The notes under the pieces are model-generated. The model was given only the letters and a program-made list of their open reading frames with translations, had not been told where the DNA came from and searched no databases. Below, one piece after another: positions 50,707-59,941 of a DNA stretch of 64,000 nt; the stretch's first letter is position 1, and the number at the start of each line of letters is the position of its first letter. The stretch is from NCBI GenBank assembly GCA_963824085.1, contig CAWGNT010000013.1, positions 248,001 to 312,000 of the forward strand, written 5' to 3'. This DNA comes from JARRNE01 sp963824085. GTDB taxonomy: Bacteria; Pseudomonadota; Gammaproteobacteria; Chromatiales; Chromatiaceae. The position numbers were made by a program, and so were the translations under genes.

Positions 50707-53064
50707 TCAGGTCGCGGTGATGACGGACTGTTGCTTACGATCGCCTTGTATTTGGTGGGCCTCGGGACGCGGAGTAAGCCGATCCAGCCCTATCTCCAAT
50801 CGCACTGCTTCCAGCAAACTACGGAGCTCGTGCGAGCTTTCGCATTGCAGTGCCTTGCCGGCCACGGAGCGCATAGTCACCGAGGAGACGCTGCGCACGG
50901 CCCATTTCACTTTGGGCAAGACCGCAGGGCTCACGCTGAGTCCGTGAAAACCCATCCCCAGGAGTAACAGGGCAATCGCCGGATCGCCAGCGATCTCGCC
51001 GCATACCGTGACAGGCTTGCCTGCGCATTGCGCCGACTCGGCTATTTGTTGCAGCGCGCGCAGTAGTGCCGGGTGCACGGGGTCGAGGCGCGCGGAAGCC
51101 TGGCAATTGTTTCGGTCCGTCGCCAGGAGGTACTGGGTCAGGTCATTTGTGCCTATCGACAGGAAATCGACATGGCGGGCCAGCGCCTCGATCTGGTACA
51201 CAGCCGCGGGAACCTCGACCATGACCCCAACGCTGGGACGCGAGACAGATAGACCTTCGTCCAGCAGCTGCTGTTTGGCCTGGTCGAGCAGGCAGAGTGC
51301 CTCGTCCAGCTCGTCGGCGCCGCTGATCATCGGCAATAGCAGCCGTAGATTGCCCACTCCGAGGTCAGCTCGCAGCGCCGCTCGGATTTGGGTCAGAAAT
51401 ATCTCCGGGTGATCCAACATGAATCGGATGCCCCGCTGACCGTATGTGGGATTGGTCTCTGTCACGTGGAGGTAAGGCAGTTGCTTGTCCCCACCCACGT
51501 CAAGGGTTCGGAGGGTCACGGGCAACGGGCTCATTGTCTGCAAAGCGTGCCGGTAGATTTGCACCTGTTCCTGTTCGCCCGGTAAGCGATCGAACAACAT
51601 GAACGGTAATTCAGTGCGGTACAGGCCGATTCCCGCCGAACCAGCGGCTTTCGCCACGTCCACGTCTGTACTCAGACCCGCGTTGATGAACAGCGCGACG
51701 TTGACGCCATCGACCGTCACCGCGTCAAGGTCTCTCACCGGCTCGAGGGCCCGGTCGATATCTCGCTGGTTTTCTATCGACTGCTCGAATGCCTTACGCA
51801 TGGGCGGAGTTAGGTTCAGATGTACGTGACCCGCCGAACCGTCTACGGCGAGCTCTTGGCCATCGAGGTACGCCAGCGGCAACCCGGAAACCCCCACTAC
51901 TGCAGGTATGCCAAGTGCGCGGGCCAGGATCGCGGTATGCGACAAGGCTGTTCCGTCGCCTGAGACGACGCCGACGAGATTGCCGCTTCGGGCCTGACCG
52001 ATATCGAGGGCGCTCAGGCGCTGACCAACGAGCACGGTGGCGACCTGGCCAATCTTTACCGCACTGGTTTCCCCGAGAAGGCGGGTAAGTATGCGTCCAC
52101 CCAGCGCACGAATATCCGCTGCGCGCTCGCGCAAATAGGTATCCGGCATGGCGTCGAACCGTGCGGCGTAGGAAGCGAAGGCCCGGGACACTGAGCCGGG
52201 CGCCCAATTGCCCCGCCGTACCTCGGTCAATGCAGTATCCAGGATCTCGGGACTGTCGAGCAGCAATGCATAGGCGCCGAATAGGGCACGATCCACTTCC
52301 GATAGTCTGCCTTCCATCTGGGCGTCGAGGAGGGCCGTTTCCTCCCGAACGCCCCTAATGGCCTCACGCAGGCGGGTTTCCTCGGTCTGTGTATCCGAGA
52401 TCACCCGATCGGGGATACTGCCGATCGAGCTCGTGCCAAATACCACGGCACCCCGGCCGACGGCCAATCCGGGCGCACCGGGCAGCCCTTCGATTCGCCC
52501 TGGCGTCGAGCCCTGTGGGCGGCACATACGGCACCACTCGCCGCTGGCTTTCGCGTAGGCGATCGCACCGCCGAGCTGGGCCGCGAGCGTGGTAAGCAAT
52601 GCCTCGTCGGTATCGTCGAATCGGTGCGCCTCACGTTGCCGTACCAGCAATACGCCTTGAACGCGTGTCTTGTGTACGACGGGGACACCAAGAAATCCCT
52701 GGTAGCGACCGGCGCCGGCCTGCAGTAGGAAGTCCTGATCGAGCTCCGGCGGCACCTGCTCGAGATTGAGTGGCTTATGGCTCTCGGCGATCCGGCCTAT
52801 TAATCCACGCCCAAAACTGGATTGGACATTTCCCACCACGCGAGACGACAGGCCATCCGTGGCAGCTATCACAAGTTGTCTGTCATTTTCGTCTGTGAAA
52901 TAGACCGTGCAGACGTCGACCCCCATGACCTCGCGCGTCCGACGTACCAATACGCTCAACGCGCTCTCCAAGTCGGCCGCTGAGTCTACATCGCGCACGA
53001 TCCGCGAGAGCGCGGCAAGGCGCTGGCCTGGCTTGGACCTCGTGGTGATCTTGCTCGGAATCAT
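50707..53064 (-). CDS. ptsP: PtsP, nitrogen PTS enzyme I with GAF domain
   Basis: The protein has 785 residues. A GAF domain (about 10-165, ending LAAQLGGAIAYAKASG) is joined to a PTS enzyme I unit. That unit has the swivelling histidine in GTALSHTAILARALGIPAVV, the PEP-binding barrel motifs RTLDVGGDKQLPYL and GQRGIRFML, the signature LSIGTNDLTQYLLATDRN, and the C-terminal Cys in VCGEIAGDPAIALLLLGMGF. It autophosphorylates from PEP and passes phosphate to NPr, linking carbon, nitrogen and stress control. The usual gammaproteobacterial neighbour (rppH) is absent; a hemerythrin follows instead. Confidence 0.93.
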   Translation of the reverse strand: MIPSKITTRSKPGQRLAALSRIVRDVDSAADLESALSVLVRRTREVMGVDVCTVYFTDENDRQLVIAATDGLSSRVVGNVQSSFGRGLIGRIAESHKPLNLEQVPPELDQDFLLQAGAGRYQGFLGVPVVHKTRVQGVLLVRQREAHRFDDTDEALLTTLAAQLGGAIAYAKASGEWCRMCRPQGSTPGRIEGLPGAPGLAVGRGAVVFGTSSIGSIPDRVISDTQTEETRLREAIRGVREETALLDAQMEGRLSEVDRALFGAYALLLDSPEILDTALTEVRRGNWAPGSVSRAFASYAARFDAMPDTYLRERAADIRALGGRILTRLLGETSAVKIGQVATVLVGQRLSALDIGQARSGNLVGVVSGDGTALSHTAILARALGIPAVVGVSGLPLAYLDGQELAVDGSAGHVHLNLTPPMRKAFEQSIENQRDIDRALEPVRDLDAVTVDGVNVALFINAGLSTDVDVAKAAGSAGIGLYRTELPFMLFDRLPGEQEQVQIYRHALQTMSPLPVTLRTLDVGGDKQLPYLHVTETNPTYGQRGIRFMLDHPEIFLTQIRAALRADLGVGNLRLLLPMISGADELDEALCLLDQAKQQLLDEGLSVSRPSVGVMVEVPAAVYQIEALARHVDFLSIGTNDLTQYLLATDRNNCQASARLDPVHPALLRALQQIAESAQCAGKPVTVCGEIAGDPAIALLLLGMGFHGLSVSPAVLPKVKWAVRSVSSVTMRSVAGKALQCESSHELRSLLEAVRLEIGLDRLTPRPEAHQIQGDRKQQSVITAT

Positions 53065-53388
53065 CCCCGTCAGTGCTGGTCCTTGATGTGCTGCCGTATC
53101 GCTGAATGATCGCGCTAATCCTGCATGCCGCGGCGGAAAATAACCTGCGCTAGTGGCGGTTTGAACCCTTCAAACGCACACCGCTTGGCAAGGGCCGTAA
53201 AGGTACATATATGTTGGGAGCGGCACGAGACAAACGAATTCTTTTAACACCAACTATCGGTCCCGACGATAGGAATGGCAGCGGGATTTACGAGGGGACG
53301 CGCGAGTCACGGCATACGGCATACGGGGTGCGGCCTCGCGCCAGGAGTGCCGGCTCGCCGTCTGTCCGCGCTTGCGGGTGTTGCGCGC
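53065..53388. other. Intergenic stretch without a recognisable gene
   Basis: It contains the ptsP promoter side and the 3' end of the ubi genes. TTTGAACCCTTCAAA at about 53160-53174 is palindromic but does not fit the FNR consensus. Nothing else is supported. Confidence 0.5.
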
Positions 53389-53862
53389 TCAGTCGGCGGC
53401 CAGCGCGCGCAGGCGCAGGACGGCCCGGCCGATCCCGGCCGGCATTGCCCGGGCGACGGCCTCGAGCTCGACGCCGTCGAGCATGTTCTTCACTCGCAGG
53501 CCCAGGTCCGTGTCGCCCTCGATCAGCAGGCGGCGGTTGAAGAAGAGGGTGTCGGGATCCTCGAGCCGCAGGGTCAGGCGCGCCAGGTCCTGTGCCGTGG
53601 CCGTAAAGGTGACATCCGCCGGGCCCTCGTGCTCGGCGCGAAAGCCCCGCTCCTGGACCGAGAAGTAGAACCTGAGGCCGGTGTCCTGCACCGACACGCA
53701 GAAACGCCGCCCGCGGGCGGCGGACCAGTCGAGCTCACGCAGGGTCGGCCAGGCGAGGAGGTTGGCGCCGGCCGCGAAGGCGTGGGAGGCGGGCCGGGAC
53801 GGCAGGGCGGCAAGCAGCCGGGCGAGGGGCTGCGGGAATGCGGGCAGGTGCGGAAGCTTCAT
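53389..53862 (-). CDS. ubiT: UbiT, SCP2-type lipid-binding protein for O2-independent ubiquinone synthesis
   Basis: The protein has 157 residues and begins MKLPHLPAFPQPLARLLAAL. The SCP2 sterol-carrier fold is apparent (REDWSAARGRRF-like strand, VTFTATAQDLARLTLRLEDP, FFNRRLLIEGDTDLGLRVKN MLDGVE). UbiT carries hydrophobic ubiquinone intermediates while UbiU-UbiV hydroxylate them without oxygen. It is 14 bases after the ubiV stop, at the end of the ubiU-ubiV-ubiT operon. Confidence 0.92.
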   Translation of the reverse strand: MKLPHLPAFPQPLARLLAALPSRPASHAFAAGANLLAWPTLRELDWSAARGRRFCVSVQDTGLRFYFSVQERGFRAEHEGPADVTFTATAQDLARLTLRLEDPDTLFFNRRLLIEGDTDLGLRVKNMLDGVELEAVARAMPAGIGRAVLRLRALAAD

Positions 53863-53876
53863 CGGGGTCTCGTTCG

Positions 53877-54797
53877 TTAGCTCAGTTGCGGGACGGCAGG
53901 CTGATAGCTCATGCCCGCCTGACCGAGCCAGTAGCCGTCGCAGGGCGGGGCCGGCATCAGGGGCGCCAGCCGCTCGGGGGCCTGCTGCGGCTTGAGCTTG
54001 CCGTCCACCAGCTCCCGGAACAGGGACACGACCTGCGCCATGCGCCGCGACTGGGGTGAGAGCCGCAGGATGGCGACCCCAGCGGCGGCGAGCTCCGGGA
54101 TGCGGTGGGCCAGGCTCATGACCCGTGCGGACTGGGTCTGTATGCCGTTGAGCGCCAGGAAGGCCTCGCCGTCCCGAGAGGTCAGGGTCAGGCCGTCGGG
54201 GTGGTCCAGGCAGCGGAACTGGCAGTCATCTTTCTGCAGGTTGTAGTGGCGTGCCGTGAAGCAACGGGCGGAAAAGGCCAGGGGCATGCGGCCGTAAGCG
54301 AACAGCTCCGTCTGGATGCCGCAGTCCGCGGGCAGGCTGTGCCGCATCGCCGTCAGCATCTCGCCCGGCATCTCCACCGGCGGTACCCAGCGCACGGCAC
54401 CCAGGTCCGCGAGCAGGGCCAGGGTGTCGGGGTTGTAAGCATTCAGGGTCGGGCCGGCGACAAACGGGTGCTCCGCCCGGCCCAGCAGGCGCACGGCACC
54501 CCATTCGTTCGCCTCGATCGGAAAGCGGCCGTCGGCGACGAGCCGGCGCAGGGCCTGGAGGTCGGACTCGGATTCAATCAGCGTCTGGCTGGAGAGCACG
54601 ACCTCCTTGCCGACCGCTGCGAGCTGTTCGGCCAGCTCCAGCCAGTCTGGCAGGCGCAGCAGATGGCGTCGGGAGCAGACGCTCTCGCCCAGGTAGACGA
54701 TATCCAGGGGCCAGGCGGTGGCCTGCTCGTAGAAGGCCAGGGTGTCGTCGCGGGACCAGTAGTAGAGCAGGGGGCCGAGGGACAGCTTCATGGTCAT
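53877..54797 (-). CDS. ubiV: UbiV, O2-independent ubiquinone hydroxylation subunit
   Basis: The protein has 306 residues and starts MTMKLSLGPLLYYWSRDDTL, with its ATG overlapping the ubiU stop (ATGA). The U32 peptidase-like barrel has YLGESVCSRRHLL, VLSSQTLIES and the four-cysteine Fe-S region with CFTARHYNLQKDDCQFRCLD. With UbiU it forms the anaerobic hydroxylase, so ubiquinone can be made during denitrification. Confidence 0.94.
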   Translation of the reverse strand: MTMKLSLGPLLYYWSRDDTLAFYEQATAWPLDIVYLGESVCSRRHLLRLPDWLELAEQLAAVGKEVVLSSQTLIESESDLQALRRLVADGRFPIEANEWGAVRLLGRAEHPFVAGPTLNAYNPDTLALLADLGAVRWVPPVEMPGEMLTAMRHSLPADCGIQTELFAYGRMPLAFSARCFTARHYNLQKDDCQFRCLDHPDGLTLTSRDGEAFLALNGIQTQSARVMSLAHRIPELAAAGVAILRLSPQSRRMAQVVSLFRELVDGKLKPQQAPERLAPLMPAPPCDGYWLGQAGMSYQPAVPQLS

Positions 54798-55807
54798 TTC
54801 CACGGTCGGTAGTAGGCGCCAAGAGTGTGCATGCTGCCCTCGGACACCTTGGTGAGCTCCGCCGTCCACCCGGGTGCTGGCCTGAACCTGTCCGGGGCGC
54901 GCCTTACCGCGTCGATGGCGGCACGCCAGATGCGAGTGACCTGGGCGACGTAGGCGGGGCTCCGTTGGCGTCCTTCGATCTTGATCGCGGCGATGCCGAG
55001 ACGTGCCATCTCCGGGAGCATCTCCATGTTGTTGAGGCTCGCGGGCTCCTCGATGGCGTAGTAGGTCTCGCCGCGGACCAGGTAGCGGCCTTTGCATATG
55101 GTCGGATAGGCGGCCTTCTCGTGATCGGCGTAGCGGTCGATCAGCATGCCGTTCAGGCGTGTCTCCATTCCCTGCGGTGTCTGCTGCCAGCGCACGGCGT
55201 GGCCCGGGGAGCAGGCGCCGCGGGTGTTCGGCGAGTCGCCGCAGGTATAGGAGGAGAGCAGGCAGCGCCCCTCGACCATGACGCACAGGCCGCCGAACCC
55301 GAACAGCTCGATCTCCACCTCGGTGTGCTCGACCAGGTTCTCCACCTGGGGCAGGGAGAGGACGCGGGGCAGCACGGCGCGGCGGACCCCGAAGCGCTCG
55401 TGGTAGAAGTTGATGGCCTCATAGCTGGTGGCCGATGCTTGGACAGACAGGTGCAGCCTCAACTCGGGGTGCTCCTTGACTGCGTACGCCATGAGCCCCG
55501 GGTCCGCCAGGATTGCCGCGTCGACGCCGAGCTCGGCGGCGGTGTCGAGCGCCTGGTGCCAGCGCGTGCGGGTCGCCGGCTGCGGGAAGGTGTTCAAGGC
55601 CATGAGCACCTTGACGCGCTTTGAATGAGCGTACCGGATGCCCTCGGCGAGGCCCTGGTGGTCGAAGTTCAGGCCGGAGAAGTTCCGCGCGTTCGTGTTG
55701 TCCTTCAGACCCAGATAGACGCCGTCGGCCCCGTTGTCCACGGCCGCCTTCAGGGCCGGCAGGCTGCCGGCAGGGCAGATCAGATCGAGCAGGGATCGGT
55801 TAGGCAT
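54794..55807 (-). CDS. ubiU: UbiU, O2-independent ubiquinone hydroxylation subunit
   Basis: The protein has 337 residues and starts MPNRSLLDLICPAGSLPALK at 55807. The U32 signature is DGVYLGLKDNTNARNFSGLN, followed by LHLSVQASATSYEAINFY and the cluster cysteines CLLSSYTCGDSPNTRGACS and TICKGRYLV. The partner of UbiV, it binds a [4Fe-4S] cluster and hydroxylates ubiquinone precursors using prephenate in the absence of O2. The open frame extends upstream, but without coding character. Confidence 0.94.
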   Translation of the reverse strand: MPNRSLLDLICPAGSLPALKAAVDNGADGVYLGLKDNTNARNFSGLNFDHQGLAEGIRYAHSKRVKVLMALNTFPQPATRTRWHQALDTAAELGVDAAILADPGLMAYAVKEHPELRLHLSVQASATSYEAINFYHERFGVRRAVLPRVLSLPQVENLVEHTEVEIELFGFGGLCVMVEGRCLLSSYTCGDSPNTRGACSPGHAVRWQQTPQGMETRLNGMLIDRYADHEKAAYPTICKGRYLVRGETYYAIEEPASLNNMEMLPEMARLGIAAIKIEGRQRSPAYVAQVTRIWRAAIDAVRRAPDRFRPAPGWTAELTKVSEGSMHTLGAYYRPWK

Positions 55808-56314
55808 GGCGGTGATCAGGCACGGCAGTCTGAGGTGATGCGAGCTTGCTTTGGCCGCGCAGCGCGGAAGAGCGGCCCGCGTGTGATCGATTGGGCTCGG
55901 GAACGGTTGGGCACCGTCCGACTGGATAGGTGCCCCGATGCTCCCAGCCGTACCCTGGGAACGTTCGTGAAAACGGCACAATTCTACAGGTAGCGGACGA
56001 GCCTGTCTTTTTCTAACCTCCGCGTCCCTTGGGACCCGAGGAAAGCAGCGACCCTTCCGGGCTGCCCCGTCGATGCCTCTGGAAGACTCTGGCGTTCGTT
56101 GGGCGCGCCAGGCCGATTGTCCAGTTTTTCGGTTCTTTCCGAGGGGTGGGAATGCTGCCGCCGAAGCTTCCGCCGACGCACCCCGACCCTCGCGGGCCGA
56201 GCAGAGGCAGTGGCCGGCCGCGGCCGAGAATCCACAAGTCGTTCGTTCAACTGGCCCTCGGTCGGGAACCCGGCCATCATTGGTGCCGTCAAATTTTAAT
56301 AAGGCGAGATCCCG
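55808..56314. other. Divergent region between ubiU and fnr
   Basis: No gene is supported over about 500 bases, and no good FNR box was found. AT-rich TCAAATTTTAATAAGG lies 25-45 bases before fnr and is its likely promoter. Confidence 0.5.
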
Positions 56315-57055
56315 ATGCCTGCTAGCGCGACCCTGTCGAAAGATTTGCACCTGGTGCCCTTTCGGAGCCCCTGTCGCGGGTGCACCACGGAGCACCTCTG
56401 CCTGCCCCGGCACCTCGACCTCGAGCAGGAGCGCGACCTGAGCGCGGTCATTCGGCGACGGGACTCTTTCGGGCGTGGGGACCGCATTTTCTCCATGGGC
56501 GCACCCTTCACCTCCTTGTTCGTCGTGCAGTCGGGCTCGGTGAAGACGCAGCAGCTCACCGTGGACGGTAACCTGAGCCTCACCGGCTTCTACCTGGAAG
56601 GTGAGCTATTTGGGCTCGACGCAATCGGATCACCTTCCTACCCGTGTGAGGCCATCGCGCTGCAGAGCACGACTGTGTGCGCCCTGCCGTATGGCGAGCT
56701 CGAGCGGCTGTGCAGCGGCATACCGCTGCTCCAGCGCTGGCTGTTGAACCGATTGGGGGGGCGGCTGAAGACCTACGAAGCGCAGCGGGGCTGGACCGCG
56801 CGCAAGGAGATGGAGGCACGCGTCCTGAGCTTCTTCCTCGATCTGCAGCAGCGCCTCGAAGCCCGCAAGCCATCCCAGGAGGGCTACTACACCATGCCCA
56901 TGCGCAAGTGCGACGTCGCCCTCTTCTTGAACATAACCCCCGAGACCTTTAGCCGTACCCTAAGGGTGTTGTGTTCAAGCCGGTTGCTCGAGATTCGTTC
57001 GCAACGATTCCGGCTGCCCGATGCCACAGCTGTGAAACTTTACGTGGGTGAATGA
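56315..57055 (+). CDS. fnr: FNR-type oxygen-sensing regulator
   Basis: The protein has 246 residues. The N-terminal cysteine group CRGCTTEHLC plus the later Cys in SYPCEAIAL are the four [4Fe-4S] ligands of FNR. A cyclic-nucleotide-binding-like domain follows, then a C-terminal winged helix with recognition sequence ITPETFSRTLRVL, whose E..SR residues read TTGAT. It should activate the box-bearing promoters reported here under low oxygen. It is divergent from ubiUVT, whose products are needed under the same conditions. Confidence 0.95.
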   Translation: MPASATLSKDLHLVPFRSPCRGCTTEHLCLPRHLDLEQERDLSAVIRRRDSFGRGDRIFSMGAPFTSLFVVQSGSVKTQQLTVDGNLSLTGFYLEGELFGLDAIGSPSYPCEAIALQSTTVCALPYGELERLCSGIPLLQRWLLNRLGGRLKTYEAQRGWTARKEMEARVLSFFLDLQQRLEARKPSQEGYYTMPMRKCDVALFLNITPETFSRTLRVLCSSRLLEIRSQRFRLPDATAVKLYVGE

Positions 57056-57188
57056 CCTCGCTGCGCTCCCGGCGTAAGGTGCTCGCGGCAGAGACCTTGG
57101 TGCGGCCTTCGCGGGTGGTCTCTTTTTCACCCGCGTCATAACGGCGAGTGCCGACGGCTGTCGGAAATTGACCCGGGAAAGGGTATGT

Positions 57189-57318
57189 CACCACGAAGAG
57201 AAACGAAGAGAAAAAAGGCGAAAGAGGGAGGGCGGGGTATCCCGCGGCACCCGGAGGGTGCGGTGAAAATGGAGGGAACGCATTGAGCGTCTTCCCGCTC
57301 TTCGTGTCCATCGTGGTG
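57189..57318. repeat. Degenerate inverted repeat (CACCACGAAG type)
   Basis: CACCACGAAGAG at 57189 and the following AACGAAGAG face CTTCGTGTCCATCGTGGTG at 57300-57318. The pattern is like scattered ACCACGAAGACACGAAG repeats of proteobacteria. It lies between the convergent fnr and nor-cluster genes. Confidence 0.6.
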
Positions 57319-57356
57319 CAACTTCCGAATCTCGGCTGATAGGTCCCGGGAGGCGC

Positions 57357-58100
57357 TCAGTCGCTTTCAGGGTTGGGCGCGCCGTCAGCCCTCGTCCGCG
57401 CGTTCGGCTCACCCTTGCGGCCGTTTGGCGACAGCAGCTGAAGGCGCTCCAGCCGCGGTAACCGAGCGGCGCGCAGGCGCAGGTAGCAGACGGCCGGCTC
57501 CTCCGCCAGGAACTCAAGCTCCAGCGATGTCCCGCGCGTCGTCGCACACTCATCCACCAGCGGCTCGAAGTGCTCGCTCAGCACTTCGGCGCGTACCCTG
57601 GCCGGCTCGGCCAGGTGCAAGACGAGGCGGTGCTCTCCCGCGGCGAGGACACCAAGGGGGATAAAGTAGGTGCCGCTGGACGGCTCTCGGTAGCCATCCA
57701 GCGTCTCGCGTGTGGCCCTGGACGGCGCATCGAGGGGCGGCAACGGCACGTAGGCGCACCGGTGTTTCATGTACGCGAGGATGGCGTAGAGCTGACGCGC
57801 GATCTCGGGCTCGACCGCTCCGGTGTACCGGCGGATGTGGTCGAAGGCGGCCTCCGGTCCGCTGGAGAAGGTGAGGCGCCCGCTGCATTCCCCTTCGTGA
57901 CAGCGCGCGCAGATGGTGTTGAAGCGGAGAACGGCGCCGGCATCGAATGTCTGTGCCGCCGCGGCGAACGGCAGCAGCGCCAGGACGGCGATCAGGCGGC
58001 GGAAACGCAGCGCAGGCCGCGGCCCCCGCCGTCGCTTGGCGACGATGCGCCACCAACCGGCGCAGGCTGAAGGGTCGGACGAGCGTAATGGTCCCCGCAC
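57357..58100 (-). CDS. Periplasmic monoheme cytochrome c-like protein of the nor cluster
   Basis: The protein has 247 residues and starts at a GTG at 58100, 8 bases after norD. After a basic N-terminus comes a signal peptide (RRLIAVLALLPFAAAAQ). One heme c motif follows (FNTICARCHEGECSG, about residue 67), then a helical stretch with LYAILAYMKHRCAYVPLPPL. A C-terminal beta-type domain of about 100 residues (FIPLGVLAAGEHRLVLHLAE) ends it. I do not recognise the full architecture. It is the last gene of the leftward nor-accessory operon and may deliver electrons to the NO reductase. Confidence 0.75.
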   Translation of the reverse strand: MRGPLRSSDPSACAGWWRIVAKRRRGPRPALRFRRLIAVLALLPFAAAAQTFDAGAVLRFNTICARCHEGECSGRLTFSSGPEAAFDHIRRYTGAVEPEIARQLYAILAYMKHRCAYVPLPPLDAPSRATRETLDGYREPSSGTYFIPLGVLAAGEHRLVLHLAEPARVRAEVLSEHFEPLVDECATTRGTSLELEFLAEEPAVCYLRLRAARLPRLERLQLLSPNGRKGEPNARTRADGAPNPESD

Positions 58101-58108
58101 GGCGTATC

Positions 58109-59941
58109 TCAGGCGGTCAGGCGGGCATAGAGCAGTGGCAGGCGCGACGGCAGCTCGGCGGGCCGGCGGATGACCAGATAGCCGCCCGTGCCGAAGAGGT
58201 GGGGCAGGTACTCGTTGCCCCGCTCGTCGATGGTGACACAGAAGGGCTCGAGGCCCAGGCGGCGGGCCGCCTGCACGGCGTGGCGCGTGTCCTCGATGCC
58301 GTAGCGGCCCTCGTACTGGTCCAAGTCGTTCGGCTTGCCGTCGCTCAGAATGAGCAGCAGGCGCCGGCCCCCCGCCTGCTCGGCGAGCAGGTTGGTGGCG
58401 TGGCGGATGCCCGCGCCCATGCGCGTGTAGTAGCCCGGCTTGATGGCCTGGATGCGGCCGCGCACGCGCGCGCCGTACGCCTCGTCGAACCCTTTCAGGG
58501 TGTGCACCCGCACCGGGTCGCGCCGGCGTGACGAGAAGCCGAACATGCCGAAGCGGTCCCCTGTGGCGGCCAGGCTCTCGGCGAACAGGAACAGGCTCGC
58601 GCGAATGACGTCAATGACCCGGGCGCGGTCGTCGATCCAGGTGTCGGTGGAGAGGGACAGGTCCGCGAGGAGCAGGCAGGCGAGGTCGCGCGCGCCGCTG
58701 CGCATCTCCCGGTAGAGGCCGTCGGCGGCGACGCCCCGCCCGGTCCGCCGATCGGAGGCGAAGCGCAGATAGGCGTCCAGGTCCACCTCCTGCCCGTCGG
58801 GCTGAGCCCGGTGCCAGACCCGGGCGGGTGCGAGGGCCTGGAACTGGCTGCGCAGGCGCTTGGCGATGTGCCGCAGGTGTTGCGGCAGCTCGCAGGGTGC
58901 GGCCTCCGCCGCCTGCATGGAGACGATGCGGCAGTGGTTCGGACGCAGTCGGGCGCGCTTCCAGTCCCACTCCGGGAGCAGGATGCCGTCGGCAAGGACC
59001 AGGTCGTCCTCGGACTCGGCGGGCAGGTCCAGGTCGAACTTGAGGCGTGCGCCGGATGCCTTGCGGTCTCGGGCGACCGCGATGCGCTCGAGGTCCTCGG
59101 CGGCGCTGCGGGCCTGCTCCAGGTCGTCCTCATCGTCGGTCCCGCGGTCCACCTTCACGTACTCGCCGAAGGTGAGGATGTTCTCCATGCGGATGGTGAC
59201 CAGACCCTGATTCTTCTCGGGCATCTCGACCCGCTCGCCGCGGCGGCGCCGGTGCCCTTCGAGCTCCGCCGCCTTTCCGTCGCCCTCGCTGCGGGCGCCG
59301 TCGGCTTGCTTGGATGTGTTCCCCCGCGCCAGGGGCGGATCCGGGTGGAGCCACAGGGGCACGGGGTACGGCGGGCGGCCGCACGGGGGCGGGGCCTCGG
59401 CCTTGCCTGGCCGCTCTAAGGCGTCACGGACCGCCTGCTCCTGCCGGCCCTCGGCGGCGGGCATGCCCTGCGGGTCCGGACGCTGGCGCAGGTGGGCGGC
59501 GACGAGGCGCCGGTAGCGCTCCCGCAGCCCGGGAAACCGCTGCAGGGTGCGGGCCGCGAGCGTTTGGTTGCGCCGGAACCAGCTTCCAGTCGCGCCGTCC
59601 GCGCCGGAGGCGAGTGCCGCGAGCCAGAGATAGAGATCGCGATTGAGGCCGGCCTCAGGAAAACAGTCGATCAACGGCGGCAGGCGCAGGGAGCGCTCGT
59701 CGCGCCAGGCGAGCGCCACCCGCCCGCCCGTGCCCGCGATTCGTTGCAGCAAGCTGCGCCGGCCGCGATAGGCCGTCGCATCCGCCGCCTCCACCGACAG
59801 GCCGCCGTCGCCGCCCAGCGCACGGAACAGGATAGCGACCGTGCCGGACACCTGATTCAGGCGAACGGCCGCCTGCGGATGGCTCCGGGACGCGGCGCGC
59901 GTGATGAGGCGGTGCCAGATCTCGCCGACCTTCTCTTCCAT
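58109..59941 (-). CDS. norD: NorD, von Willebrand factor A protein for NO reductase activation
   Basis: The protein has 610 residues. A helical N-terminal part and a charged linker (about 165-250) precede a C-terminal VWA domain from about 430 onward. The metal-binding MIDAS motif is LLLADLSLSTD, with LILSDGKPND as the second element. NorD works with the AAA ATPase NorQ to assemble the active site of NO reductase. It is longer at the linker than I expect but has all VWA elements. It starts directly after the polyferredoxin gene. Confidence 0.93.
   Translation of the reverse strand: MEEKVGEIWHRLITRAASRSHPQAAVRLNQVSGTVAILFRALGGDGGLSVEAADATAYRGRRSLLQRIAGTGGRVALAWRDERSLRLPPLIDCFPEAGLNRDLYLWLAALASGADGATGSWFRRNQTLAARTLQRFPGLRERYRRLVAAHLRQRPDPQGMPAAEGRQEQAVRDALERPGKAEAPPPCGRPPYPVPLWLHPDPPLARGNTSKQADGARSEGDGKAAELEGHRRRRGERVEMPEKNQGLVTIRMENILTFGEYVKVDRGTDDEDDLEQARSAAEDLERIAVARDRKASGARLKFDLDLPAESEDDLVLADGILLPEWDWKRARLRPNHCRIVSMQAAEAAPCELPQHLRHIAKRLRSQFQALAPARVWHRAQPDGQEVDLDAYLRFASDRRTGRGVAADGLYREMRSGARDLACLLLADLSLSTDTWIDDRARVIDVIRASLFLFAESLAATGDRFGMFGFSSRRRDPVRVHTLKGFDEAYGARVRGRIQAIKPGYYTRMGAGIRHATNLLAEQAGGRRLLLILSDGKPNDLDQYEGRYGIEDTRHAVQAARRLGLEPFCVTIDERGNEYLPHLFGTGGYLVIRRPAELPSRLPLLYARLTA

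Noticed and set aside
53160..53174. TTTGAACCCTTCAAA as an FNR box for ptsP
   Set aside because: The half sites (TTGAA/TTCAA with a 3- or 4-base spacer) do not match TTGAY-N4-RTCAA.
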